A stretch of DNA of 61,873 nucleotides from Paenibacillus taiwanensis DSM 18679. Lineage in GTDB: Bacteria > Bacillota > Bacilli > Paenibacillales > Paenibacillaceae. The position numbers and the translations under genes were made by a program. Shown here in pieces: positions 28,838 to 38,167 of this stretch. Under the pieces are notes generated by a model that was given only the letters and a program-made list of their open reading frames with translations, did not search any database and was not told the origin of the DNA. Position 1 is the stretch's first letter. Each line of letters opens with the position of its first letter. The DNA lies in NCBI RefSeq assembly GCF_000425125.1, contig NZ_AULE01000005.1, forward strand, positions 1 to 61,873. The letters run 5' to 3'.

Positions 28838-29117
28838 GACGCAGAGCGGGAAGAGTAAGCGTATAGACCCTTTCAGAGAGCAGAGCGAGTTGGTGGAACG
28901 TCTGCAGGTCAAGCTATCGCTGAAGTCACCTGGGAGTCGCCCCTTTGAACATGAATGCAGCCGTTACGGCTTGATTCCTGCTAGAAGAGGACGGTAGCAG
29001 CCGTTATATGCTAATGAAGAGCTGTAGGGAGTGCTGTGACAATTGATCTCTGCTACAGAATAAAGGTGGTACCACGGAAGCAAACCTTTCGTCCTTTGAG
29101 GCGCAAGGTTTTTTTGT
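28838..29117 (+). promoter_or_regulatory. T-box riboswitch controlling valS
   Basis: The leader has the hallmarks of a tRNA-sensing T-box: an AGTA-type loop-E element (GAAGAGTAAGC, near 28850), the stem I distal AGAGAGC and GTTGGTGGAA elements, a GTC specifier at 28925-28927 in GAAGTCACC (valine), and the T-box core AAGGTGGTACCACGG at 29063-29077. A terminator follows (AACCTT/AAGGTT plus seven T residues, 29083-29115). Uncharged tRNA-Val would stabilise the antiterminator and switch valS on. Confidence 0.93.
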
Positions 29118-29212
29118 TGTGTTCACGACGGTGCCTAGATAGTGCACTTAAAAAGACTGATGCGTTACATTTAATTGTTGCCAAATATATGACAAATGAT
29201 GGAGGGTTATTT

Positions 29213-31882
29213 ATGGCGGAAACGAACGAACAACAGCTATCCATGCCAACAACGTATGATCCGAAGGCAGCGGAGCAAAAATGGTACGACTATTGGATGA
29301 AGGGCGAATATTTTAAAGCGGGCCGCAATAAAGATGCGGAGCCATTTACGATTGTAATTCCACCTCCTAACGTTACAGGTATGCTCCATATTGGACATGC
29401 ACTCGACTTTACACTGCAAGATATTATTATTCGTACGAAGCGGATGCAGGGGTATGATGCGTTGTGGCTTCCAGGTTCTGACCATGCCGGAATTGCTACG
29501 CAGACAAAGGTAGAACAAAAGCTGCGTGAAGAAGGTCTTTCACGTTATGATCTTGGTCGCGAGAAGTTTCTGGATAAAGTGTGGGAATGGAAGGAATTGT
29601 ACGCAAACCGCATCCATGATCAATGGAAGCAAATGGGGCTGTCACTCGACTTTTCCCGTGAGCGTTTTACACTGGATGAAGGCTTGTCTAGCGCGGTCCG
29701 TAAAGTATTTGTGGACTTGTATAATAAAGGTTTGATTTATCGTGGTAAATACATCATTAACTGGGATCCGGTTGCACGCACTGCATTGTCTGATATTGAG
29801 GTCGAGTATAAAGAGGTACAGGGTGCATTGTACCATTTGCAATATCAGCTGGCTGATGGAAGCGGCTCGATTACGGTAGCGACAACACGTCCAGAAACGA
29901 TGCTTGGTGATACGGCCGTGGCTGTACATCCAGAAGATGAACGGTACCAGCATATGATTGGCAAGACACTGCTGCTTCCGATCGTAAATCGTGAAATTCC
30001 AATTATTGCGGATGAGTATGTGGAGAAGGATTTCGGAAGCGGGGCTGTTAAGATAACACCTGCTCACGATCCGAACGACTTTGAAGTCGGACTTCGCCAT
30101 CAATTGCCGCAAATTACGGTGATGGATGAATCAGGCAAGATGAACGATCTTGCGGGTCCTTACCAAGGCTTGGATCGTTTCGAATGCCGGAAGCAAATCG
30201 TTAAGGATTTGCAGGAGCAAGGTGTATTGATTCGTATTGAAGAGCACGTACACCAAGTGGGCCACAGTGAACGCAGCGGCGCGGTAGTAGAGCCATACCT
30301 GTCCACACAATGGTTCGTGAAAATGAAGCCACTTGCTGAGCGCGCCATTACTGCGCAGAAATCAGGCAAGGGCGTCAATTTTGTACCTGATCGCTTTGAG
30401 AAAATATATTTACATTGGATTGAGAACGTACGTGATTGGGTTATCTCTCGTCAATTGTGGTGGGGCCATCGGATTCCTGCCTGGCACTGTCAGGACTGTG
30501 GTCATCTGAATGTATCCGAAACAGATGTAACGTCATGCTCTTCATGTGGGCAGCACAACTTGGAGCAGGATAATGACGTATTAGATACGTGGTTCAGCTC
30601 TGCCTTATGGCCATTCTCTACGTTGGGCTGGCCTAACGTAGACAGTGAAGACTTGCAGCGATACTATCCGACAAACGTACTGGTTACTGGATATGACATC
30701 ATTTACTTCTGGGTATCGCGCATGATATTTACCGGTCTGGAATTTACAGATGAGCTTCCGTTTAAGGACGTTCTGATGCATGGTCTCGTCAGAGACAGCG
30801 AGGGACGTAAAATGTCTAAATCGCTTGGCAACGGTGTAGATCCGATTGACGTGATCGAGCGTTATGGCGCAGATGCGATGCGTTATATGATTTCGACCAG
30901 CAGCACGCCTGGTCAGGATTTGCGCTTCCGTTGGGAACGTGTCGAGCAAGCGCGTAACTTTGCTAATAAGATTTGGAACGCGTCACGGTTCGCCCTGATG
31001 AACCTGGAGGGTGTCACGTATGCGGATATCGACATTAGCGGTGATCTCGGAACAGCAGATCGCTGGATTTTGCACCGCCTAAACGAGACAGCACGTGAAA
31101 TTACCCGCTTGATTGATGCGTATGAGTTTGGTGAAACGGGACGTCTGTTATACAACTTTATTTGGGATGATCTGTGTGACTGGTACATCGAGTTCGCAAA
31201 GCTCAGTCTTTATGGACAAAATGCGGATCAGAAGCAGAAGACACAATCTGTCCTTGCTTATGTCCTTGACCGCACTATGCGGATGATTCATCCGTTTATG
31301 CCATATATCTCTGAGGAAATTTGGCAGCACCTTCCACATGAAGGGGAGACCGTTACTTTGGCATCTTGGCCAGCTTATGATGCTGCACTGGAAGCACCAG
31401 AGGCTGTACAGGAAATGACGATGCTGATGGACATGATCCGTGCTGTTCGTAACATTCGTGCGGAAGTGAACGTACCGATGAGCAAGAAGGTAGAACTGAT
31501 CGTAAAGCCTGCGGATGCTCGCATTTATGGAATGCTACAGCGTAATATGGACTATATCGAACGCTTCTGCGGCACGTCCAAGCTGGAAATTGAATTAAAT
31601 GCAGCCGTGCCAAACAAGGTTATGACCGCTATTGTGACGGGAGCGGAAATGTATTTGCCGCTCGCTGGGCTCATTGATATCGAGCAAGAAATTGCCCGCT
31701 TGAATAAAGAGTTGGACAATTTCATCAAGGAAGTGGAGCGGGTAGAGAAAAAGCTGGCCAACGAAGGTTTTATGGCGAAGGCGCCTGAAAAAGTGGTAGA
31801 AGAAGAACGAGCTAAAGCGCGCGATTACAGCGAGAAACGTGATAAGGTTCTAGCCCGTATTCAAGAGCTGAAAGAAGTCTAG
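29213..31882 (+). CDS. valS: Valyl-tRNA synthetase
   Basis: A class I synthetase of 889 residues that charges tRNA-Val. The HIGH motif is at 59-62 ([14 protein letters not shown]), KMSKS at 533-537 ([10 protein letters not shown]), an editing CP1 domain lies between them, and an anticodon-binding domain and C-terminal coiled-coil arm ([19 protein letters not shown]) follow. ATG 29213 follows GGAGGG; the frame runs open back into the T-box leader but that part is not coding. Expression is set by the upstream T-box. Confidence 0.98.
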   Translation: MAETNEQQLSMPTTYDPKAAEQKWYDYWMKGEYFKAGRNKDAEPFTIVIPPPNVTGMLHIGHALDFTLQDIIIRTKRMQGYDALWLPGSDHAGIATQTKVEQKLREEGLSRYDLGREKFLDKVWEWKELYANRIHDQWKQMGLSLDFSRERFTLDEGLSSAVRKVFVDLYNKGLIYRGKYIINWDPVARTALSDIEVEYKEVQGALYHLQYQLADGSGSITVATTRPETMLGDTAVAVHPEDERYQHMIGKTLLLPIVNREIPIIADEYVEKDFGSGAVKITPAHDPNDFEVGLRHQLPQITVMDESGKMNDLAGPYQGLDRFECRKQIVKDLQEQGVLIRIEEHVHQVGHSERSGAVVEPYLSTQWFVKMKPLAERAITAQKSGKGVNFVPDRFEKIYLHWIENVRDWVISRQLWWGHRIPAWHCQDCGHLNVSETDVTSCSSCGQHNLEQDNDVLDTWFSSALWPFSTLGWPNVDSEDLQRYYPTNVLVTGYDIIYFWVSRMIFTGLEFTDELPFKDVLMHGLVRDSEGRKMSKSLGNGVDPIDVIERYGADAMRYMISTSSTPGQDLRFRWERVEQARNFANKIWNASRFALMNLEGVTYADIDISGDLGTADRWILHRLNETAREITRLIDAYEFGETGRLLYNFIWDDLCDWYIEFAKLSLYGQNADQKQKTQSVLAYVLDRTMRMIHPFMPYISEEIWQHLPHEGETVTLASWPAYDAALEAPEAVQEMTMLMDMIRAVRNIRAEVNVPMSKKVELIVKPADARIYGMLQRNMDYIERFCGTSKLEIELNAAVPNKVMTAIVTGAEMYLPLAGLIDIEQEIARLNKELDNFIKEVERVEKKLANEGFMAKAPEKVVEEERAKARDYSEKRDKVLARIQELKEV

Positions 31883-31922
31883 TACCGTATTAAAGAGACG
31901 TGCAAATTTCATAGATATATGT

Positions 31923-31968
31923 AAGCGACCGAATACACAACTCTGCGGAGGGTGTCGTTCGGTCGCTT
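31923..31968 (+). other. Strong intercistronic hairpin between valS and folC
   Basis: AAGCGACCGAA pairs perfectly with TTCGGTCGCTT (11 bp), with a further ACAC/GTGT stem inside. No T run follows, so this may be a weak terminator or an RNA-processing/stability element. Confidence 0.6.
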
Positions 31969-31997
31969 CATGACATTACACAAGAAGGATGAGAATT

Positions 31998-33374
31998 ATG
32001 TCAGAGACGAATGGGTCCAGAGCGTATGCCCCTTTTACAGAAGTGCATCAAGCAATAGATTGGATTAATTCTTTAATTCCATTCGGCATTCGCCCAGGAT
32101 TAGAGCGAATCGAATTGATGATGGAGCGGCTCCAACATCCTGAGCGGAGACTAAAGTTCATTCACGTAGCTGGCACGAATGGCAAGGGCTCAACCTGTGC
32201 CATCTTGACGAGCGCTCTGATGGCGGCGGGTTATGATGTAGGCACCTTCACGTCTCCTTACATTGAGAAATTCACGAATCGCTTTAAATACAACAACGAA
32301 GACATTTCTGACTCTGTATTAGTGGATTTAACGAACCAAATTCGCCCCATTGTAGAGGATATTTCACAAACCTCGCTTGGTTCTCCTACGATGTTTGAAG
32401 TCTCTACGGCTATTGCTATATTGTTCTATGCGACGGTCTGCTATCCAGACGTCGTCGTGCTGGAAACGGGTCTCGGCGGACGTTTGGACGTGACAAATAT
32501 CGTGACACCAATCGTATCTGTTATCACGAATATTGGTCACGATCATATGGATATTCTTGGAGATACTATTGAGAAGATCGCTTTCGAGAAGGCAGGTATC
32601 ATTAAGCCGGGTGTTCCTGTAGTCACGACAGTAGAGCAGCCTGAGGCATTGGAAATCATTCGTACGAAGGCTTCTGAATGCCAGACTACGCTGTATGCGC
32701 TAAATGAGAAGTTTAGCTTCGAACGGACACATGCAATGGAAAATGAACAAGTTTTTGCGTTCCAAGGTCCTTTCCGAGATATTAAAAAAGTCGTTATTAC
32801 ACTGAATGGAGCACATCAACTAAAAAATGCAGCGCTTGCGCTTATGACACTGGAAGTGCTGCGTCAGTACATGGCCTTTGTGATGGAGGATGAACAGCTT
32901 TTGCAAGGGTTCAAGCAAGCAGCTTGGCCAGGGAGGCTGGAAATGCTGCGGGAGCAGCCGCGGCTGCTAGTTGACGGTGCACATAACCCAGAAGGCGCTG
33001 AGACGCTTGCACAAGCACTGAAAGATACGTATCGCTTTGACCAGTGTCATATCATGATGGGGATGCTGTCTACGAAGCATCATCGCGATGTCCTGCGTCA
33101 TATACTACCTTTAGCGGATACTTTAATTATTACGGAACCTGACTTTCGTAAGAAAATGGATGCGGAAGATCTCGCGCAGTTGGCTGAAGATGTGCTGGGG
33201 TCTGATTCAAAACGTCCGCATATCATCATAGAACCAGATTGGCGCAAGGCGCTGGACCAATTACAAACGATGACAGCACAGGGTGATCTGGCTGTTGTCA
33301 CAGGCACTTTATATTTAATATCAGACGTGCGTTCGCATGTTCTTTATCAAACAGATTCTCAAAAAGGCTGGTGA
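31998..33374 (+). CDS. folC: Folylpolyglutamate synthase / dihydrofolate synthase
   Basis: A Mur-ligase-family enzyme that adds glutamate to folates. The 458 residues contain the ATP loop HVAGTNGKGSTCA near residue 58, TSPYIEKFTNRFKYN, ETGLGGRLDVTN, and DGAHNPEGAE in the C-terminal domain. I chose the ATG at 31998, nine bases after GAAGG, over ATG 31989. murC follows within eight bases, and the context valS-folC is conserved with B. subtilis. Confidence 0.95.
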   Translation: MSETNGSRAYAPFTEVHQAIDWINSLIPFGIRPGLERIELMMERLQHPERRLKFIHVAGTNGKGSTCAILTSALMAAGYDVGTFTSPYIEKFTNRFKYNNEDISDSVLVDLTNQIRPIVEDISQTSLGSPTMFEVSTAIAILFYATVCYPDVVVLETGLGGRLDVTNIVTPIVSVITNIGHDHMDILGDTIEKIAFEKAGIIKPGVPVVTTVEQPEALEIIRTKASECQTTLYALNEKFSFERTHAMENEQVFAFQGPFRDIKKVVITLNGAHQLKNAALALMTLEVLRQYMAFVMEDEQLLQGFKQAAWPGRLEMLREQPRLLVDGAHNPEGAETLAQALKDTYRFDQCHIMMGMLSTKHHRDVLRHILPLADTLIITEPDFRKKMDAEDLAQLAEDVLGSDSKRPHIIIEPDWRKALDQLQTMTAQGDLAVVTGTLYLISDVRSHVLYQTDSQKGW

Positions 33375-33381
33375 GTTCGTG

Positions 33382-34758
33382 TTGAATACGATGAAACATA
33401 TTCATTTTATCGGCATCGGGGGCTATGGCATGAGCGCTATTGCTCGTGTAATGCTGGAAATGGGATACACGGTCACCGGATCGGATGTAGCTCAACAAGA
33501 TTTAACGGAAAAATTACGGGCTAAGGGAGCTACAATTCACATTGGACATGATGAAGCGTATGTGGGAGATGCAGACACTGTCGTATACTCCACGGCACTT
33601 CCGAAGGATAATGTGGAGCGAGTAGCAGCAGAAGCGCGGGGCATTCCAGTGCTCCATCGTTCTGAAATGCTGGCTCGCTTACTGAATGCCAAAAAAGGTG
33701 TCGCAGTAGCGGGTGCGCATGGCAAGACGACTACATCCTCAATGATTGCATATGTGTTGGAACGATGTGGTGTTGATCCGTCATTTATTATTGGCGGAGA
33801 GGTGACAAATCTGGGTACTAATGCTAAGGCAGGTGCAAGCGAGTTTGTCGTAGCAGAAGCGGATGAAAGTGATGGTTCATTTTTAGCGTATCATCCGCAT
33901 ATTGCTGTCGTAACGAACATAGAAGCCGATCATCTCGAAAATTATGGGGGCGACTTTGAACGTTTAAAAGCAGCTTATGTGCAATTTTTAAGTCAAGTAG
34001 AAGCAGGTGGAACTGCTGTCGTGTGTAAAGATGATACTATTATCCGCGACATGATTCCGGCTATTTCAAGCAACGTTGTTACGTACGGTCTTGAAGCAGA
34101 GGCGGATTATACGGCTGTTGATATTACAGCACGTGACCGTTTTATGTACTTTACGATGAAGCACGGCGATGAGGTGCTTGGGCAAGTAGAACTGTCCATT
34201 CCAGGTAACCACAATGTGTTAAATGCGATGGCAACGCTAATCGTGAGCATGCAAGCAGGGGTGGCCTTTGCAGATGCTGCCGCGGCTATTCGAGACTTTA
34301 CAGGCGCAAAGCGCAGGTATCAAATCATTGCAGACTATAAGGATGTGTTGGTCATTGATGATTACGCACATCATCCAACAGAGATTGAAGCCACTCTTGT
34401 GGCAGCAAAGGCAACGGGTAAGCGCATCGTTGCTGTGTTCCAGCCGCAGCGGTACTCTCGGACGTACTTTTTGTTTGAGCAGTTTAGTGGGGCGTTTGGA
34501 GACGCACAAGAGGTTATTATTACAGACATCTATTCACCTGCGGGCGAGAAACCGATTGAAGGGGTGCACGCTTCTGCGCTGGTTGAACGGATTCGGGAAT
34601 TGAGTAATACGAATACCCGCTATATCCCAACGAAGGAAGAAGTGCAGGTTTACCTTGAGAAGCATATTCAGCCGGGGGACATGGTGCTCACTATGGGAGC
34701 AGGCGACATTTGGCGTGTGGCTTATCATTTGGCGGAGCATTTGAAATCGGAGCAGTAG
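33382..34758 (+). CDS. murC: UDP-N-acetylmuramate--L-alanine ligase
   Basis: It adds L-Ala to UDP-MurNAc, the first peptide step of peptidoglycan synthesis. The 458 residues contain HFIGIGGYGMSAIA near the start, the ATP loop GAHGKT at 111-116, VAEADESDGSF and DDYAHHPTEI. No ATG has suitable spacing: TTG 33382 lies six bases after GGTGAG and gives MNTMKHIHF, so a TTG start is most likely; ATG 33391 is the alternative. In B. subtilis murC lies elsewhere, so its place after folC is a lineage difference. Confidence 0.94.
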   Translation: MNTMKHIHFIGIGGYGMSAIARVMLEMGYTVTGSDVAQQDLTEKLRAKGATIHIGHDEAYVGDADTVVYSTALPKDNVERVAAEARGIPVLHRSEMLARLLNAKKGVAVAGAHGKTTTSSMIAYVLERCGVDPSFIIGGEVTNLGTNAKAGASEFVVAEADESDGSFLAYHPHIAVVTNIEADHLENYGGDFERLKAAYVQFLSQVEAGGTAVVCKDDTIIRDMIPAISSNVVTYGLEAEADYTAVDITARDRFMYFTMKHGDEVLGQVELSIPGNHNVLNAMATLIVSMQAGVAFADAAAAIRDFTGAKRRYQIIADYKDVLVIDDYAHHPTEIEATLVAAKATGKRIVAVFQPQRYSRTYFLFEQFSGAFGDAQEVIITDIYSPAGEKPIEGVHASALVERIRELSNTNTRYIPTKEEVQVYLEKHIQPGDMVLTMGAGDIWRVAYHLAEHLKSEQ

Positions 34759-34767
34759 CATAAATAT

Positions 34768-34823
34768 CACATAAAGGGTCCATCTCTTTCACGGTAACAG
34801 TGAAGGAGGGGACCCTTTATGTG
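34768..34823 (+). other. Very long hairpin downstream of murC
   Basis: A 14-bp perfect stem (CACATAAAGGGTCC/GGACCCTTTATGTG) continues, after a single A bulge, into about 10 more base pairs with a 7-base loop (GGTAACA), giving roughly 24 bp in total. No T tract follows. It probably ends murC transcription or protects the mRNA. Confidence 0.75.
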
Positions 34824-34974
34824 TCTTGTACCTAATCGCCGGTGTCGATGCGAATCGACAACATACCATTTGAACAATAAAAACTGCGCTATCATGATCC
34901 GCTCAGGTGTTTCCATTCGTTCATTCCGTTTTCTTCCCCCATTTTTGCAAGAACCGCCGCACACCTGCATGTAA
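34819..34974 (+). CDS. Possible small Cys/Arg-rich protein, 51 aa
   Basis: ATG 34819 stands eight bases after GGAGGG and opens a 51-codon frame with five cysteines (MCLVPNRRCRC..., ending PPHTCM). The ribosome binding site and start codon are within the right arm of the long hairpin, so they would be hidden in the full-length RNA. There is no recognisable family. The ribosome binding site could be a by-product of the hairpin sequence, so this is a tentative call. Confidence 0.25.
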   Translation: MCLVPNRRCRCESTTYHLNNKNCAIMIRSGVSIRSFRFLPPFLQEPPHTCM

Positions 34975-35171
34975 CGTATCAATGAGAACTGCTGGTGTTC
35001 CTCCCCTCCCGGTCCTTGTACATCATATGAGAGGTTAAGAGAATAAGTATGAGCCATTGCACAACGGCAAGCGTGTGTTTTTTCTGAGAGGCAGGCGGGG
35101 AGGGCTGTTCTATTTCATATGAATCTATCATATAGCTAATAGTAAACAAGCGGACAAGGATGGTGGCTTAG

Positions 35172-36575
35172 ATGGAACAGCATTCCAGAAAAATGACATT
35201 TCGGTTTCCGGAACAAGCGGACGACTCTTATACACGTGAAAGAAATCCTCTGGAAGTAGGCAAACCGTTGGCACATAAGCAGTTGATCTTGGAGCAGGAA
35301 GAGGCTGGCTCTGTTCAATGGAGTGAATGGCAGTATGTTGATATACAAGAGGGATTGGATAAACGGGTGGTGGAGCAGGCTCAGCTACATAATGAGAATC
35401 CTTCCTTGTCTGAAAGAAAGCTGGACCAGACAGCTTTATCGCAAACAGAGTTTGTGAGCGCTGCTGTACTCTTTCCGGCTGATGCAGGTAATGAGCGAGA
35501 CGAATCAGAGGCAGAACGTGTCGAACGTTCCATTCGTGAACTGGAAGCATCTCCTGGTGCGGTCTTTCTGGAGCCGCCGATATATGATCCGGCTGCACAA
35601 TCGGCAACTACTGAAGGGGAATGGCGATATGAGCCGCAAGCGGGCTCAGATGGGCTTGTGTATACACAAGCCCGCAAGGTTAAGCCTTCACTGCTGAAAA
35701 TTGCCGGCTCTGTAGTGGGCGCAGTTGCAACAGGAGCCCTGTTTGGCTTTCTGGCGTTATCCTTGTTCAAGGGAGATGTTACACTGCCAAGCGTGGATCA
35801 GGCGGTGCCAGCGGTGGCCACGCTTGGCAAAGATTCAGGTGCAAACAACGGCGGTCATACAACTGGAACGTTGCCAATTATAGGAGATACGGGAGACCAG
35901 ACGAATGGGCAAAGTTCTTCAGAAGGCCAAGCAAGTGTTCCTGTGGTGGCCATTCAAATCCCTGCAAGTATTTCCTATGTGCTCCAGTATGGTGTGTTCA
36001 GTCAGCTTGAGGGCGCTCAGGCAGCGGCAAACGAACTGCGGAAATTAGGTTTGGCAGCAGTAGATGCGGAAGGAGAAGGACAGCATCGTGTGTATGCGGC
36101 CATAGCGGAGAAAAAAGAGGACGCAATGATATTAAGCAATGCACTCAAAGAGAAGCAGCTTGATTTGTATGTACGTACAATTGAGCGGCCTGAAATAACA
36201 AAAGTTGCGTTCGAAGGAACAGCAGCGACATTGGAATCGTTTACGAAGCAGGGAGATGCAGTGCGGCAGTGGCTGATCCGTCATTCTACAGCAACGCTTC
36301 AAGCCGGTAATTTCGCTGCATTTAACCAGACAAGTATGGATGAACTGCGGACAGACCATCTCCGCTGGACGCAATCAGGGGAAAAGCTTCAGAAAGAGCT
36401 AACCAAACAAACATCAGAAGTATGGGTAAAACTGGTTCAAACGATGAATACAGCGATTACAGCTGTTAATGAATATAACAAAAAGCCTGCTGCTGCGCAT
36501 TTGTGGAACATTCAGCAATCTTGTATCCAATATATGATGTTGGAACAGGACTGGTTGAAACAGATGAAAGCCTGA
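35172..36575 (+). CDS. spoIIB: SpoIIB-like SPOR-domain sporulation protein
   Basis: The 467 residues comprise a charged cytoplasmic half of about 175 residues, one transmembrane helix (176-198), a linker, and a SPOR domain (about 268-338, YVLQYGVFSQLEGAQAAANEL) that should bind denuded septal peptidoglycan; about 125 further helical residues follow. B. subtilis SpoIIB has a similar membrane-plus-SPOR plan, acts in septal peptidoglycan thinning at engulfment, and is encoded just upstream of maf, as here. The assignment combines domain and synteny. This protein is longer than B. subtilis SpoIIB. Confidence 0.82.
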   Translation: MEQHSRKMTFRFPEQADDSYTRERNPLEVGKPLAHKQLILEQEEAGSVQWSEWQYVDIQEGLDKRVVEQAQLHNENPSLSERKLDQTALSQTEFVSAAVLFPADAGNERDESEAERVERSIRELEASPGAVFLEPPIYDPAAQSATTEGEWRYEPQAGSDGLVYTQARKVKPSLLKIAGSVVGAVATGALFGFLALSLFKGDVTLPSVDQAVPAVATLGKDSGANNGGHTTGTLPIIGDTGDQTNGQSSSEGQASVPVVAIQIPASISYVLQYGVFSQLEGAQAAANELRKLGLAAVDAEGEGQHRVYAAIAEKKEDAMILSNALKEKQLDLYVRTIERPEITKVAFEGTAATLESFTKQGDAVRQWLIRHSTATLQAGNFAAFNQTSMDELRTDHLRWTQSGEKLQKELTKQTSEVWVKLVQTMNTAITAVNEYNKKPAAAHLWNIQQSCIQYMMLEQDWLKQMKA

Positions 36576-36596
36576 TATAATAAAGGTGTGTGCTTT

Positions 36597-36621
36597 GCCC
36601 CGGTGCAGCCGGGGCTTTTTT
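36597..36621 (+). terminator. Terminator of spoIIB
   Basis: GCCCCGG pairs with CCGGGGC, followed by TTTTTT. Confidence 0.92.
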
Positions 36622-36666
36622 CTATCGCTATATTCGGTTATTCTAATAAGTAGGCTAAGGTAGCGT

Positions 36667-36695
36667 TTGTCAAGCTGAGAGATAGGACGTATAAT
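36667..36695 (+). promoter_or_regulatory. Sigma-A promoter of maf-radC
   Basis: TTGTCA and TATAAT are separated by 17 bp, about 20 bases before the maf start. Confidence 0.75.
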
Positions 36696-36713
36696 AAAGA
36701 AAGGTGTCAAAAA

Positions 36714-37331
36714 ATGGAGAACATTCAACAAAACAATCATGTTTTGCCGCTTCTTGTGCTTGCATCCTCTTCACCGCGCAGACAGGAACTGATTCAGCTG
36801 TTTGGTCTGCCGCATGTGGTTGAACCAAGTGATGCGGATGAATCATTGGAGGAGCATTGGACTCCGCAAGACACAGTAGAACAGCTTGCCTTGCGTAAGG
36901 CAAGTACAGTAGTAGAGATACGACAGGCTCGTGGAGATGAAGGAATTGTCATTGGATCGGATACTGTCGTAGTGCATGATCATATGATTCTAGGTAAACC
37001 GCATGATGATTCGGATGCTTTTCGGATGTTAAGCATGCTTCAAGGGAGAGCACACGATGTGTTTACAGGCGTTGCTTGTATCGATGTTCGTACCGGTAAT
37101 ACGCTAGTTCGCCATCGTCACACGCGTGTGTGGATGCGGCATTTGAACAATGCCCAGATAGAACGATATATTGCATCCGGGGAGCCTCGGGACAAAGCAG
37201 GCTCGTATGGCATTCAGGGATTGGGAGCGACGATAGTTGACCGCATCGAAGGTTGTTACTTTAATGTAGTTGGCTTACCTGTATCGCTGCTCGCAGAGAT
37301 GCTGACTGCCTTTGCCATCGAGAAGCCATAG
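36714..37331 (+). CDS. maf: Maf-family nucleoside triphosphate pyrophosphatase
   Basis: It hydrolyses non-canonical or pyrimidine nucleoside triphosphates and is linked to septum inhibition in B. subtilis. The 205 residues contain the family start LASSSPRRQELIQLFG, the catalytic-region GSDTVV, and GEPRDKAGSYGIQG. AAAGGTGTC precedes the ATG. It lies in the conserved spoIIB-maf-radC-mreB order. Confidence 0.95.
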   Translation: MENIQQNNHVLPLLVLASSSPRRQELIQLFGLPHVVEPSDADESLEEHWTPQDTVEQLALRKASTVVEIRQARGDEGIVIGSDTVVVHDHMILGKPHDDSDAFRMLSMLQGRAHDVFTGVACIDVRTGNTLVRHRHTRVWMRHLNNAQIERYIASGEPRDKAGSYGIQGLGATIVDRIEGCYFNVVGLPVSLLAEMLTAFAIEKP

Positions 37332-37332
37332 T

Positions 37333-37352
37333 TGCACAGCAGAAGCTGTGCA
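37333..37352 (+). other. Hairpin between maf and radC
   Basis: TGCACAGC-AGAA-GCTGTGCA is a perfect 8-bp stem with a tetraloop that begins two bases after the maf stop codon. No T run follows. Confidence 0.55.
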
Positions 37353-37437
37353 GCAGCGCCTGACGGGGTATAGAGTTCGAAGCCAGCTAATAGGATAATT
37401 ATATCTATAAGCAGCTTCCCGGAGAGGAGATAGAGGA

Positions 37438-38124
37438 ATGGCGCATAGCCCTTTGCTTCGCGACCTTCCCCTCGAAGAACGTCCTAGAGAGCGCATGATG
37501 AAAGCGGGGGCCGAAGCACTAAGTCACGCTGAATTGTTGGCTATATTGCTTAGAACGGGAACAAAGAATGAATCTGCGGTGCTAGTGGCACAGCGTGTCA
37601 TGAATCGGATTGGCAGTCTAAGTCGGTTGGCGGACCTGTCTCTCATAGAATTGACACAGATTCGCGGCATTGGTACTGCCAAAGCACTTGAGCTTCAGGC
37701 ATGTTTGGAGCTTGGCCGCAGGATGGCAAGAAGTCGTATGCTGGAGACAGCGTCGATCAGACGCCCAGAAGATGCCGCCGAGCTTGTTATGGAATCGATG
37801 CGTCATCTGAAGCGGGAACATTTTGTATGCATTTATTTGAATACTAAAAATCGTGTTCTTGCGCAAGAAACGATATCAGTGGGCACACTGGATGCTTCGT
37901 TGGTCCATCCACGTGAAGTGTTTCGAGCAGCTATTCGGCACGGCGCAGCGTCGCTTATCTGCATACACAACCATCCAAGCGGAGATCCAACACCAAGTCG
38001 CGAGGATATCGAGATAACGCGCCGACTTATCGAAGCGGGTGTACTGGTCGGCATCGAAGTGTTAGACCATCTTATTATTGGCGATAACCAGTATGTGAGT
38101 TTGAAGGAACAGAGCCTCGTGTAA
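37438..38124 (+). CDS. radC: RadC-family JAB/MPN-domain protein
   Basis: The 228 residues have an N-terminal helix-hairpin-helix-like region ([17 protein letters not shown]) and a C-terminal JAMM metalloprotease-like domain with the zinc motif [14 protein letters not shown]. The biochemical role is unsettled; the old link to DNA repair is doubtful. The start follows GGAGATAGAGG. Confidence 0.94.
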   Translation: MAHSPLLRDLPLEERPRERMMKAGAEALSHAELLAILLRTGTKNESAVLVAQRVMNRIGSLSRLADLSLIELTQIRGIGTAKALELQACLELGRRMARSRMLETASIRRPEDAAELVMESMRHLKREHFVCIYLNTKNRVLAQETISVGTLDASLVHPREVFRAAIRHGAASLICIHNHPSGDPTPSREDIEITRRLIEAGVLVGIEVLDHLIIGDNQYVSLKEQSLV

Positions 38125-38130
38125 TATAAT
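38101..38130 (+). promoter_or_regulatory. Probable mreB promoter
   Basis: TTGAAG, an 18-bp spacer and TATAAT overlap the last codons of radC, about 40 bases before mreB. Confidence 0.5.
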
Positions 38131-38167
38131 ATTTGAGATCGTAGGAACTATAAAGGAGATTAACATC

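Noticed and set aside
34767..35057. Minus-strand 96-codon frame between murC and spoIIB
   Set aside because: No ribosome binding site and it runs into the long hairpin; composition is not convincing.
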